DNA from: Bergeyella cardium | Lineage (GTDB): Bacteria > Bacteroidota > Bacteroidia > Flavobacteriales > Weeksellaceae | NCBI RefSeq assembly: GCF_003614945.1 | Contig: NZ_QYCZ01000001.1 | Span: 576,001-640,000 of the forward strand | Direction: 5' to 3' | Length of the DNA stretch: 64,000 nucleotides | Shown here: positions 43,574 through 51,565 of the stretch, piece after piece | Layout of the letters: each line of letters begins with the position of its first letter | How positions within the stretch are numbered: the first letter of the stretch is position 1 | The notes under the pieces: model-generated | What the model was told of the DNA's origin: nothing | What the model saw: the letters and a program-made list of their open reading frames with translations, nothing else | The model's database searches: none | Position numbers and translations under genes: made by a program

Positions 43574-44764
43574 ATGAATCTTCACGAGTATCAATCTAAA
43601 GAGATTTTATCAAAGTATGGCGTTGCAGTGCAACGAGGCATTTTGGCAAATAATGTAGATGAAGCAGTATCTGCCGCTGAAAAATTAACCGCAGAAACAG
43701 GAACTCAAGGCTGGGTTGTAAAAGCACAGGTTCACGCTGGAGGTAGAGGAAAAGGAGGGGGAGTAAAATTCTCACCTAATATGGATAAACTAAAAGAAAA
43801 CGCACAGAATATTATAGGTATGCGTTTGGTTACCCCTCAAACTTCCGCAGAAGGTAAATTAGTTAACGCTGTTTTGGTCGCAGAAGATGTGTATTATCCA
43901 GGTGATTCTGAACCAAAAGAATTCTATGTTTCCGTACTTTTAGATAGAGCATTAGGTAAAAATACCATTGTATATTCCACAGAAGGAGGTATGGATATTG
44001 AGCATGTAGCAGAGGTTACCCCTCACCTTATTCATAAGGAGGTAGTAGACCCTCAGCTTGGTTTGCAAGGCTTCCAAGCGAGAAAAATCGCTTTTAACCT
44101 TGGGCTTTCTGGCAATGCTTTCAAAGAGTTCGTGAAATTTATCTCTGCTCTTTACAATGCGTATATCGGTATTGATGCTTCTCTATTTGAGATTAACCCT
44201 GTTTTAAAAACATCAGACGATAGAATTATTGCAGTAGATGCAAAAGTTACATTAGATGATAACTCCCTTTACCGTCATAAAGACCTTGCAGAGCTTAGAG
44301 ACAAGAGAGAAGAAGACCCAATGGATGTAGAAGCTGGCGAGGCAGGGCTTAACTTTGTGAAGCTCGATGGTAATGTAGCTTGTATGGTAAATGGTGCCGG
44401 TCTTGCAATGGCAACTATGGATATTATTAAGCTCTCAGGAGGTAACCCTGCAAACTTCCTTGATGTAGGTGGTACCGCCGATGCTCAAAGGGTACAGACC
44501 GCTTTTGGAATTATCCTTAGAGACCCTAATGTAAAAGCGATTTTAATCAATATCTTTGGAGGTATTGTGAGATGCGATAGAGTAGCACAAGGGGTGGTAG
44601 ATGCTTATAAAGCAATGGGAAATATCCCTGTGCCGATTATCGTAAGACTTCAAGGTACAAATGCAGAAGAAGCGAAGAAGATTATTGATGAATCTGGATT
44701 AAATGTACACTCTGCTATTACACTTGAAGAAGCAGCAAATAAAGTAAAAGAAGTTTTATCATAA
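43574..44764 (+). CDS. sucC: succinyl-CoA synthetase (ADP-forming) subunit beta
   Basis: SucC with SucD converts succinyl-CoA to succinate with formation of ATP in the TCA cycle. The 396-residue protein begins MNLHEYQSKEILSKYGV and carries the ATP-grasp motif VKAQVHAGGRGKGGGV. FEINPVL and the C-terminal GGIVRCDRVAQGVV loop are also conserved. sucD is not adjacent, which is common in Flavobacteriia. A bidirectional terminator follows. Confidence 0.97.
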   Translation: MNLHEYQSKEILSKYGVAVQRGILANNVDEAVSAAEKLTAETGTQGWVVKAQVHAGGRGKGGGVKFSPNMDKLKENAQNIIGMRLVTPQTSAEGKLVNAVLVAEDVYYPGDSEPKEFYVSVLLDRALGKNTIVYSTEGGMDIEHVAEVTPHLIHKEVVDPQLGLQGFQARKIAFNLGLSGNAFKEFVKFISALYNAYIGIDASLFEINPVLKTSDDRIIAVDAKVTLDDNSLYRHKDLAELRDKREEDPMDVEAGEAGLNFVKLDGNVACMVNGAGLAMATMDIIKLSGGNPANFLDVGGTADAQRVQTAFGIILRDPNVKAILINIFGGIVRCDRVAQGVVDAYKAMGNIPVPIIVRLQGTNAEEAKKIIDESGLNVHSAITLEEAANKVKEVLS

Positions 44765-44781
44765 CTTGAAATTTTAAAATG

Positions 44782-44813
44782 AAGAAAGCGACTGATATAT
44801 CAGTCGCTTTCTT
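44782..44813. terminator. bidirectional terminator between sucC and the S8 protease gene
   Basis: AAGAAAGCGACTGA and its exact complement enclose a TATA loop (14-bp stem). It sits 17 bp after sucC and 23 bp after the convergent protease gene. Confidence 0.8.
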
Positions 44814-44836
44814 GTTTATTGGGAGGGTTTAGATTT

Positions 44837-46501
44837 TTATTTTCTTTTAGACCTTCCCTTTTTGCTGTCTTTATAGAAATGGGTGTAGGCATATTCAGCC
44901 GCTTTTGCTACATCTATTACGCCTCCTGCTTCGGAGATGTTTTCAAAAGTATTGTTGGGTGCAGCAAGCCCTGTTTCGGACTTGGATTTATTACTCGTCT
45001 TCACCAGAGATTCTATAATCTGCTGTGGGCTGAGGCTTGGCATATAAGACCAAAGCAATGCCGCTGCTCCTGCCACTACAGGTGATGCCATAGAAGTCCC
45101 TTGCAGGTATTGGTATTTGCCGTCGGGTACGGTAGAATAAATCTGCTCACCTGGTGCGAATACATTCACCATTTTCTTGTTATAGTTAGAGAAGCTCGCT
45201 TTTAAGTCATCATTTCTATTGGTGCTCGCTCCCACTACAATCATATTAGATACGAAAGGTTTGGTATCAGATGTTTTCTTGAAGTTCGTAGGGAAGTATT
45301 CATATACTTCTATGTCTTCGTTTTCGTTTCCTGCGGCTTTTACGAGGAGTACGCCTTTGCTTTCGGCATATTTAAGGGCTTCCCATACTTGTTTTTTACC
45401 AGGGGAAACGGGCTTTCCGAAAGACATATTGAGGATTTTCGCTCCGTTATCTACGGCATATCTAATGGCATTAGCTACATCTTTATCTCTCTCGTCTCCG
45501 TCTGGAACGGCTCTTACGGTCATAATCTTCGCTACTTTGGAAGCAACTCCGTACTGCACTTCGCCTCCCTGAGGGTAGCCTGCAATAATCCCCGCCACAT
45601 GGGTTCCGTGTAAGGCATCTGGACCTTCGTAGTGGTTATTTCCGTAGTGTTTTTGGTTGTAGTTGTTATAATCATCGCCTACGAGCTCTGCTCTGGTATC
45701 AAAGTCAAGGTCATACTGTTTTGAGGAAGGCTCATAGTGGTCAAGCGCTTCTTTCACCATATTATCCATATAGTCTTTTACCTTATCTGGAGTAGCGCCC
45801 TTCAGCTCTGGGTCTTGTCCCAGCCTTGAAAGAAAATCCAATGCAATGGCTTCGTCTGGCTGAGTAGGAGTAATTTTTGAAAGCACTTCCTGAGAGAGGT
45901 TTTTACCTTTTAATAGCTTAATCATCGTAGGGATGGTCTCTTTCAGCTTGGTGAAGAATGCGGTATATCTCCTGCTTTCTACGCTTTTTTCGTCGTAGAT
46001 TTTTTTGGATTTCATATACATTTCAAACTCTTCGGGCATTTTGGCTTGGTTCGCCTTGTTTTTTGCTGAGTTTTCGCTTTCAAATAGAGGTTTATACTGC
46101 CTTACCACTCGGGTTACCTCCATATTATCCACATCTACATCTCCTTTGCTACTTCCCATAAAGTTCCAGCCGTGTATATCATCTACATAGCCGTTTTTAT
46201 CGTCATCAATTCCATTATTAGGGATTTCCTTTGTGTTTATCCACATATTTTTGATGAGCCCTGGGTGGTCTACCTCCACACCGCTGTCTAGCACACCCAC
46301 GACAATAGGCGTAGGCTTCAGCCCTTTGGACTCTAAGAAGCTGTACGCCCCTTGTGTATTCACACCATAGACATTCGCGGTTTTAATGTCTTTATGATAC
46401 CAAGTCATCAGGTCATTACCCTGATTTTTATCTGCACTTTGCTGTGCAAAAGCCAAGTTTAAGCCTGCCAATAATGCAGATGCTATAAAAATTCTTTTCA
46501 T
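44837..46501 (-). CDS. secreted S8 (subtilisin-like) serine protease
   Basis: The 554-residue protein has a signal peptide (about residues 1-19, ending AFAQ) and a subtilase domain with the catalytic triad D72 (VLDSGVEVD), H298 (HGTHVAGIIAG) and S470 (GTSMASPVVAGAA). The oxyanion Asn is N392 in AAGNEN. The Asp and His are separated by about 225 residues instead of the usual 30-60, so a large charged, helical insertion (about residues 115-290) lies in the catalytic domain. The C-terminus is short and basic (KKGRSKRK), with no T9SS sorting domain, so it is probably periplasmic or membrane-associated. Own promoter at 46531. Confidence 0.92.
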   Translation of the reverse strand: MKRIFIASALLAGLNLAFAQQSADKNQGNDLMTWYHKDIKTANVYGVNTQGAYSFLESKGLKPTPIVVGVLDSGVEVDHPGLIKNMWINTKEIPNNGIDDDKNGYVDDIHGWNFMGSSKGDVDVDNMEVTRVVRQYKPLFESENSAKNKANQAKMPEEFEMYMKSKKIYDEKSVESRRYTAFFTKLKETIPTMIKLLKGKNLSQEVLSKITPTQPDEAIALDFLSRLGQDPELKGATPDKVKDYMDNMVKEALDHYEPSSKQYDLDFDTRAELVGDDYNNYNQKHYGNNHYEGPDALHGTHVAGIIAGYPQGGEVQYGVASKVAKIMTVRAVPDGDERDKDVANAIRYAVDNGAKILNMSFGKPVSPGKKQVWEALKYAESKGVLLVKAAGNENEDIEVYEYFPTNFKKTSDTKPFVSNMIVVGASTNRNDDLKASFSNYNKKMVNVFAPGEQIYSTVPDGKYQYLQGTSMASPVVAGAAALLWSYMPSLSPQQIIESLVKTSNKSKSETGLAAPNNTFENISEAGGVIDVAKAAEYAYTHFYKDSKKGRSKRK

Positions 46502-46530
46502 TTTGAAAATATTTTAAATTAAATAGGCTA

Positions 46531-46538
46531 CAAATGTA
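46531..46538 (-). promoter_or_regulatory. -7 promoter element TACATTTG for the S8 protease gene
   Basis: TACATTTG on the minus strand lies 29 nt before the ATG at 46501. Confidence 0.5.
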
Positions 46539-46584
46539 GCTGAATACCCCATTCTCCACAAAAAATTATAGTAAATTTAACCCT

Positions 46585-46893
46585 TTACACCTTGCAGGTG
46601 ATACGATTCTTACTAAGAGCACCCCACTCAGTGGGAGTGGGGAGCACCCGTTAGCACGGGAGGCAATTACTTATAAGCCAAAAGCCAGTTGCAGCCACTT
46701 CGGGACCACCCTTTACCCCGTTCTGAGGTGGTTGCAGGCACTTCGGGACCACCCAACACCCACTTCCGAACCAGGTGAAACCTCAAAAATAGTGCAAACT
46801 TGATAATTTTAATAGGGTTTTATTAACAATAATGTAATATGCTAGCTTTTGGCTAATAGCTATTAGCTAATAGCCAGAAGCTAGTTGCTAAGC
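46585..46893. repeat. mosaic of small hairpins, 24-bp direct repeats and heptamer-phased repeats
   Basis: This gene-free stretch holds hairpins CACCTTGCAGGTG (46588-46600, same as at 9745), CCCACTCAGTGGG (46623-46635) and CCCGTTAGCACGGG (46647-46660). The last is followed by AGGCAATTACTTAT. Two 24-bp direct repeats (46688-46711 and 46731-46754, one mismatch) share CACTTCGGGACCACCC. From about 46850 it is heptamer-phased (AGCTATT, AGCTAAT, AGCCAGA, AGCTAGT). The 464-bp gap between the two protease genes contains no open frame. Confidence 0.65.
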
Positions 46894-46926
46894 AAAAAGC
46901 ACGGAGACTGAATCTCCGTGCTTTTT
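46894..46926 (-). terminator. intrinsic terminator of the M12 metalloprotease gene
   Basis: AAAAAGCACGGAGA and its complement form a 14-bp stem with a 5-nt loop; the minus strand ends in a T-run. It lies 40 bp after the metalloprotease stop and shares the GCACGGA core with the terminators at 34142 and 51515. Confidence 0.8.
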
Positions 46927-46965
46927 GTTTATAATTATAAAATAAGAGCCTCACCGGCTGCGGTG

Positions 46966-49893
46966 CTACGGCTTCTTAATAAACTTAAGTTTTTGGGAAC
47001 TACCGTTGTCATTAACACTGATGATATAAACTCCCTGAGGAAGGCTTGTGATAGAGATTTTCGCATCTACTACTTTACCTTTTTGCACGAGATTACCAGC
47101 AGTGCTATAAATCTCGTAGGTAGCATTTGCTGATGCCTTAGAGAGGTTGAGGACATCGGTAGCAGGGTTAGGATACAGTACGATCTGATGAGCCTTAGCC
47201 TGTACATCATTTACTGCAAGATTCTCTTTAATGAATACGGAATAATCTTCCACTTCACCATAGTTGAACCCTGTCTCGCAACCACTCTTAGGTGTTTCGC
47301 CATATTTCAAGATTACGCGGAGCCTTACAGGCTTATCACCAGTATAGGCGTTATTAGGCACATCGAAGGTTCTGTATGCAGGGTTAGTTTTGCTTGGCGC
47401 TGAGGAGAGAATCTTCTCGCTGTCATCAAATATACCGTCTCTGTTGAAGTCTATCCAAGCGCTTACCCCTTCATTGTATTTGGTAGCTCTCCAGCCTTTG
47501 GTAACATCTATTCTGTTGTTTTCGCTACCTTTTTCTAATGTAATGTAGGCTTCTGGCTCTTCGGTAAAGTCAGAGTAAGGCTTACCTTGAGAATCGTTTG
47601 ATACCTTAGTGCCTTGGTGGTTGGTTACGGTTACATTAATGATATGTCCATCGGCAGCGTTTTTAGATTCGCTTGGGCAGTATTCCAGTTTTTTCGTCTG
47701 GAATGTAGTTTCTGCATAAGTGCCCACTGTACCAGAGCACACGGATGCTACGCCTAATTCATACTCTACATTTTCTTCAAGGTTGGTAAGATGGTGGCTT
47801 GTGCTATTCACCTCTACTGTAGTCCAATCCGTATCAGAAGTTTTCTTGTATCTGAGGCTGTATTTATCTGCATTTACTACACCTTCCCAGCTTACAGTAG
47901 CTTCATTTATTGTAATATTTGAAGTATTGAGGTCTAATACTGGGGAGCCATCACATTCTACCGCTTTGCTAATGCTGAATTTTTTAACGGTATAGAAGAT
48001 ATTATCAATAGCAGAGATTCTTACATAAAGCACAGCATCATCTGCTAAGGTTTTGAAATCATATTTTTCTCCACCATCGTTTGGAGTAGATTCAGAGAGA
48101 ACCGTCCAAGTATTTCCTCCATCTATGGAATAATCTACTTTTACATTGGCTACATTATAGGGAGCGGCTTCTGTTTTAGCGGTATCCCAAGTAATGTCTG
48201 TAATCGTATTATTAAATACCTTTTTATTGATAATGCTGAAAGGTCCGTCATTGGTTACGGTAACTTTCATTTTAGCAGTAGCCGTCTGTTGCTCTTGTAC
48301 ATTTGGGCTATTATCCCTTACCGTTACATTGAAATTAAGCTCTCTTGCAATGTTGGATACTGCCTCCCATTCTTGTTCATTAACGAGCTTGCCTTCCAAT
48401 ACGCTTGAAAGTTTAGGGAAATACCTTGTAGGATTGGTAGTAGGGGAAAGCGAGCGGAACTTAGGACCGTATTTATAATCTCCGACTACGGTCGTTACTG
48501 TTTGAGACATCGTATCTGCTTGCTCCCAAGTGTAGGTAAGTCTATCGTTATCCTCTGCGTCGGTTGCCTTTGCTGTTAGGACAAAAGGAGTCCCTTTCGG
48601 GATGGAATAATTCGTGAGAGGATCTATTACCGGTGGGGTATTGGTAATATTGGTAATAGTACCACAGGTTTGAGAGGTAATATAATTCTGAACCTGCTGA
48701 ATACTCGCCCCATTGAAATAAGCATCTGAATGATCTTGAACATCCGCAGAAGTAATACCAGCATATCCCATAATCGTAGAGCCAGAGCCAGGCTCTACCT
48801 GTACAGGGGTACCTTCATAGCGGATAGCAAAAGTATGGTTTGCCCCAAGCTGGTGCCCCAGTTCGTGTGCTACGAAGTCAATATCAAAAGCATCTCCCTC
48901 TGGACCTCCTACATTTGGAGATGTATAGCCAGAGCCTTTGGATGATTTATCATTATTATCTTTTGGGTTTCGGCAGGCATTACCTATATCACCTGCATTA
49001 CCGCCACCACCGCTTCGTCCAAAGAGGTGACCTACATCATAATTATCATTGCCTACTTCTTTGGTAAGGGTTCGCTGGAGCTGTAGATTCCAAGTACCTT
49101 TTGCTCCTATACTTGCATCATCATAAGGGTCGGTTTTAGGGTCAGTAAAGATAATCTGAGGGAGATCCTGTACGGTAAGGTGTACCGCAAAATCCTTTTC
49201 AAATACTCCATTTACACGGGTTATTGTTGCATTAATCGCAGCAGCTGCCTGTGGCACCCCTCCGAAGTACTGGGTATATTCACCTGTTACGGAAACGGCA
49301 AGTCTGTAGTTTCTGAATTTTCGGTCAGAGGTTCTGCTAAAATCGGTTACCGATTTAGAGAAATCGCGGTTGGATTCTAGCTTGTCAATATCGTAATGGT
49401 CGTGTGTAAGGCATTCAAATGCTTTCCCATCAGCTGTTTTCTTGGTTTTATAGAATACTCTGTATATGGACTGGGCTCTATCCGTAGGCTCGATGAACTG
49501 ATACTTCCCATTTCTATAAAGCATAGATTGGAAGTCATTAGGCGCTACACTGAAACGAATATACGCTGAAGGGTCATCAATGCCCACTCCTGTATAGGAC
49601 CCAAGCTGATATCTCTTAGCAAAAGATTCTTCAACCACTGGGAGGCTGTATACAGCAAACCTTTCAATCTTACCATCTATCGTTGGGACATTAATAATCG
49701 TAGGTGTGGAAGATTTCCCTGCCTGTTGCGCATTATTGAGTTCCTTTCTTATCTGGTTAATGTCCAGTTTGTAATATTTTACATCATCAGTGGAGCTTTT
49801 TTTTGTTTTTTCTGAGGCTGTAGTAGGCGTCCACTGTGCATTTGCACCTACCCAAGCAGCAATAATGAATAAGGATGTTATTACTTTTTTCAT
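46966..49893 (-). CDS. T9SS-secreted M12-type zinc metalloprotease
   Basis: The 975-residue protein has a signal peptide (residues 1-19) and a propeptide to about residue 190. The reprolysin-like domain has the zinc site HELGHQLGANH (H343, E344, H347, H353) and a Met-turn at STIMGYAG (M375). Beta domains follow: a fibronectin type III module (about 655-735), a GEVED domain (about 815-890, ending NYGEVEDYSVFI) and a C-terminal type A sorting signal (about 905-975, LYPNPATDVLNL and GVYIISVNDNG). It is therefore expected to be exported through the type IX system and released or held at the surface. The last codons (KKP, then TAG) overlap a dispersed repeat containing CCGTAGC. Confidence 0.93.
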   Translation of the reverse strand: MKKVITSLFIIAAWVGANAQWTPTTASEKTKKSSTDDVKYYKLDINQIRKELNNAQQAGKSSTPTIINVPTIDGKIERFAVYSLPVVEESFAKRYQLGSYTGVGIDDPSAYIRFSVAPNDFQSMLYRNGKYQFIEPTDRAQSIYRVFYKTKKTADGKAFECLTHDHYDIDKLESNRDFSKSVTDFSRTSDRKFRNYRLAVSVTGEYTQYFGGVPQAAAAINATITRVNGVFEKDFAVHLTVQDLPQIIFTDPKTDPYDDASIGAKGTWNLQLQRTLTKEVGNDNYDVGHLFGRSGGGGNAGDIGNACRNPKDNNDKSSKGSGYTSPNVGGPEGDAFDIDFVAHELGHQLGANHTFAIRYEGTPVQVEPGSGSTIMGYAGITSADVQDHSDAYFNGASIQQVQNYITSQTCGTITNITNTPPVIDPLTNYSIPKGTPFVLTAKATDAEDNDRLTYTWEQADTMSQTVTTVVGDYKYGPKFRSLSPTTNPTRYFPKLSSVLEGKLVNEQEWEAVSNIARELNFNVTVRDNSPNVQEQQTATAKMKVTVTNDGPFSIINKKVFNNTITDITWDTAKTEAAPYNVANVKVDYSIDGGNTWTVLSESTPNDGGEKYDFKTLADDAVLYVRISAIDNIFYTVKKFSISKAVECDGSPVLDLNTSNITINEATVSWEGVVNADKYSLRYKKTSDTDWTTVEVNSTSHHLTNLEENVEYELGVASVCSGTVGTYAETTFQTKKLEYCPSESKNAADGHIINVTVTNHQGTKVSNDSQGKPYSDFTEEPEAYITLEKGSENNRIDVTKGWRATKYNEGVSAWIDFNRDGIFDDSEKILSSAPSKTNPAYRTFDVPNNAYTGDKPVRLRVILKYGETPKSGCETGFNYGEVEDYSVFIKENLAVNDVQAKAHQIVLYPNPATDVLNLSKASANATYEIYSTAGNLVQKGKVVDAKISITSLPQGVYIISVNDNGSSQKLKFIKKP

Positions 49894-49917
49894 AAAAGCG
49901 TTATTTAAATTTAGTCG

Positions 49918-49925
49918 CGAAAGTA
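49918..49925 (-). promoter_or_regulatory. near-consensus -7 element TACTTTCG for the metalloprotease gene
   Basis: TACTTTCG differs from TAnnTTTG at one base and lies 24 nt before the ATG. The same variant precedes the second hmuY, which is divergent from this gene. Confidence 0.4.
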
Positions 49926-50053
49926 AATAATTATCTTGATATAATCCTCTTTTTATGATAAATATTAGGAGATGAAAATATAGAAGCTCCTGTTATTAAG
50001 TGTTAAAAATATACTCTATATTTTAAAAGTTAGATTAGTCTAATAATTTTTTA

Positions 50054-50061
50054 TACTTTCG
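50054..50061 (+). promoter_or_regulatory. near-consensus -7 element TACTTTCG for the second hmuY
   Basis: TACTTTCG lies 16 nt before the ATG at 50078, the same distance as the element in front of the first hmuY. A short inverted repeat (TTAGA/TCTAA, 50030-50043) lies just upstream, in the spacer. Confidence 0.4.
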
Positions 50062-50077
50062 CAGAAAAATAATCATT

Positions 50078-50677
50078 ATGTTAAAGAAAGTTTTTATTCC
50101 GATGGTGCTGGGAGCACTGTTTTTAGGTTCTTGCAAGCAAGATGACAGAGATGAACCCCAAGAATTGTCCGTAACTAAGGATATTCAGAAACTTAATGCC
50201 ACTTCATATGATAAATGGGTATATTTTTCGTTTGGTAAAGGAGAAATCGTAGAGGTAGCCGATCCTGAAAATGACCTCAGCTGGGATATAGCCCTCCAAA
50301 GGTGGTATATAAAAACCAATAGCGGAACTTCCGGTAAGAAAGGTAAAGGCGGAGCTATTAATACCAAAGCTACCAATTGGAATCTGGTTTCTACCGCTCC
50401 AATTGGAAATTATAAAGTAGATCAGATAGGTACTTTAAAAGGCTGGGATGTTATAAATAATGTAGAAACCGAAAAAGAAGGTTCATTCTCTCAAGAAGCC
50501 TCTCTCTATGTAGACTATATAAGCGGGGGCAAGTATAAAGTGAGAAATGAGGTATATGTACTCAAAACAGCAAATGGAGGATATGCTAAAATTCAGTTCT
50601 ACGACTATACTAATGAGAAATTAAAAGGGGGTTACCCAAGTTTCAGGTACAAGCTGAGTACCGATGGTAAGTTTTAA
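50078..50677 (+). CDS. HmuY-family haem-binding lipoprotein (second copy)
   Basis: The 199-residue protein has a lipoprotein signal with lipobox LGSC (C19). It has a HmuY domain with KWVYFSFGKGEIVEVADPENDLSWDIALQRWYIKTNSG and a C-terminus GGYPSFRYKLSTDGKF, closely paralleling the copy at 42586. The middle part differs, so haem or partner preference may differ. It starts a two-gene unit with a DUF4198 gene 17 bp downstream and has no receptor gene of its own, so it may feed the HmuR encoded 8 kb away. Confidence 0.88.
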   Translation: MLKKVFIPMVLGALFLGSCKQDDRDEPQELSVTKDIQKLNATSYDKWVYFSFGKGEIVEVADPENDLSWDIALQRWYIKTNSGTSGKKGKGGAINTKATNWNLVSTAPIGNYKVDQIGTLKGWDVINNVETEKEGSFSQEASLYVDYISGGKYKVRNEVYVLKTANGGYAKIQFYDYTNEKLKGGYPSFRYKLSTDGKF

Positions 50678-50694
50678 ATTCAAATAATTATAAA

Positions 50695-51396
50695 ATGAAA
50701 AAAGCAATTTTTACTTTTATCCTGTCCGTATTCGCTATTGGTGTGGTAAGTGCCCACGCAATCTGGTTAGAGACAAGCCCCAAAGGCAGTTTAGGAAGTA
50801 CTCACGAAGTGAGATTATTCTTTGCAGAGCCCAATGAAACCGAAAAACCTGTGGCTACAGCAAACTGGTATTCGGACTTGAATGAAGCTCAAATCGTGCT
50901 GACTTCTCCTTCGGGTAAGAAGCAAGTCTTAACCAAAAAACAAGCTGAGTTCTACTACTCCACCGAGTTTAAAATAGAGGAAAACGGCATCTATACCCTT
51001 AGCGTAAATCATTTGGTAAAAAAGGTGTATAAGCGAATGAGAATCCGCTACCAGACCGTAGCCTTCGTAAGTACCTTAGATGAAGGTAAAGACATCGTTA
51101 TCGGTGATAAAAAGTACTTCCAGATAGGGATTAATACCGCTTCGCAAGTGGGTACTCAGACTTACAAAGCCTTCTTCAAAAAGAAACCTTTTAAGAATGA
51201 GAAAATCGCCTTTGATTTCAGTGTAGATAATACAATGACCCTTGAAACCAATGCCAAAGGAGAGGTAACCATTACTCCAAACTCACCTAAAAAGTATATC
51301 GTAAATCTCGCAAGAAAAACCGATAACAAAGGGAAGCACCACGGCACAAAACACCTATGGGACTACGAATGGCTTACTTATTATTGTGGGCAGTAG
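50695..51396 (+). CDS. DUF4198-like periplasmic protein
   Basis: The 233-residue product has a signal peptide (about residues 1-20, ending VVSA) followed at once by HAIWLETSP. This N-terminal His/aromatic pattern, with a beta-rich body, is typical of DUF4198-like proteins found beside metal- or haem-uptake genes. A C-terminal HHGTKHLWDYEW segment adds further possible metal ligands. It lies 17 bp after the second hmuY, so a role in metal or haem uptake is inferred, not shown. Confidence 0.7.
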   Translation: MKKAIFTFILSVFAIGVVSAHAIWLETSPKGSLGSTHEVRLFFAEPNETEKPVATANWYSDLNEAQIVLTSPSGKKQVLTKKQAEFYYSTEFKIEENGIYTLSVNHLVKKVYKRMRIRYQTVAFVSTLDEGKDIVIGDKKYFQIGINTASQVGTQTYKAFFKKKPFKNEKIAFDFSVDNTMTLETNAKGEVTITPNSPKKYIVNLARKTDNKGKHHGTKHLWDYEWLTYYCGQ

Positions 51397-51514
51397 TTGG
51401 CTATTAGCTAATGGATTTTATTTAATAGTCCATACTTACTTTATACCTTAGAATTAATAACCATATATCATATTTTTACTTGTTACAGCTCCATCAAAAT
51501 GGAGTACAATTACT

Positions 51515-51547
51515 AAAAAAGCACGGAGAATTAAATCTTCCGTGCTT
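51515..51547 (-). terminator. intrinsic terminator of yidC
   Basis: AAGCACGGA (51519-51527) pairs with TCCGTGCTT (51539-51547). On the minus strand a T6 run follows. It lies 19 bp after the yidC stop and is the third terminator with the GCACGG core. Confidence 0.75.
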
Positions 51548-51565
51548 CTTATATTTGCTTGCTAC

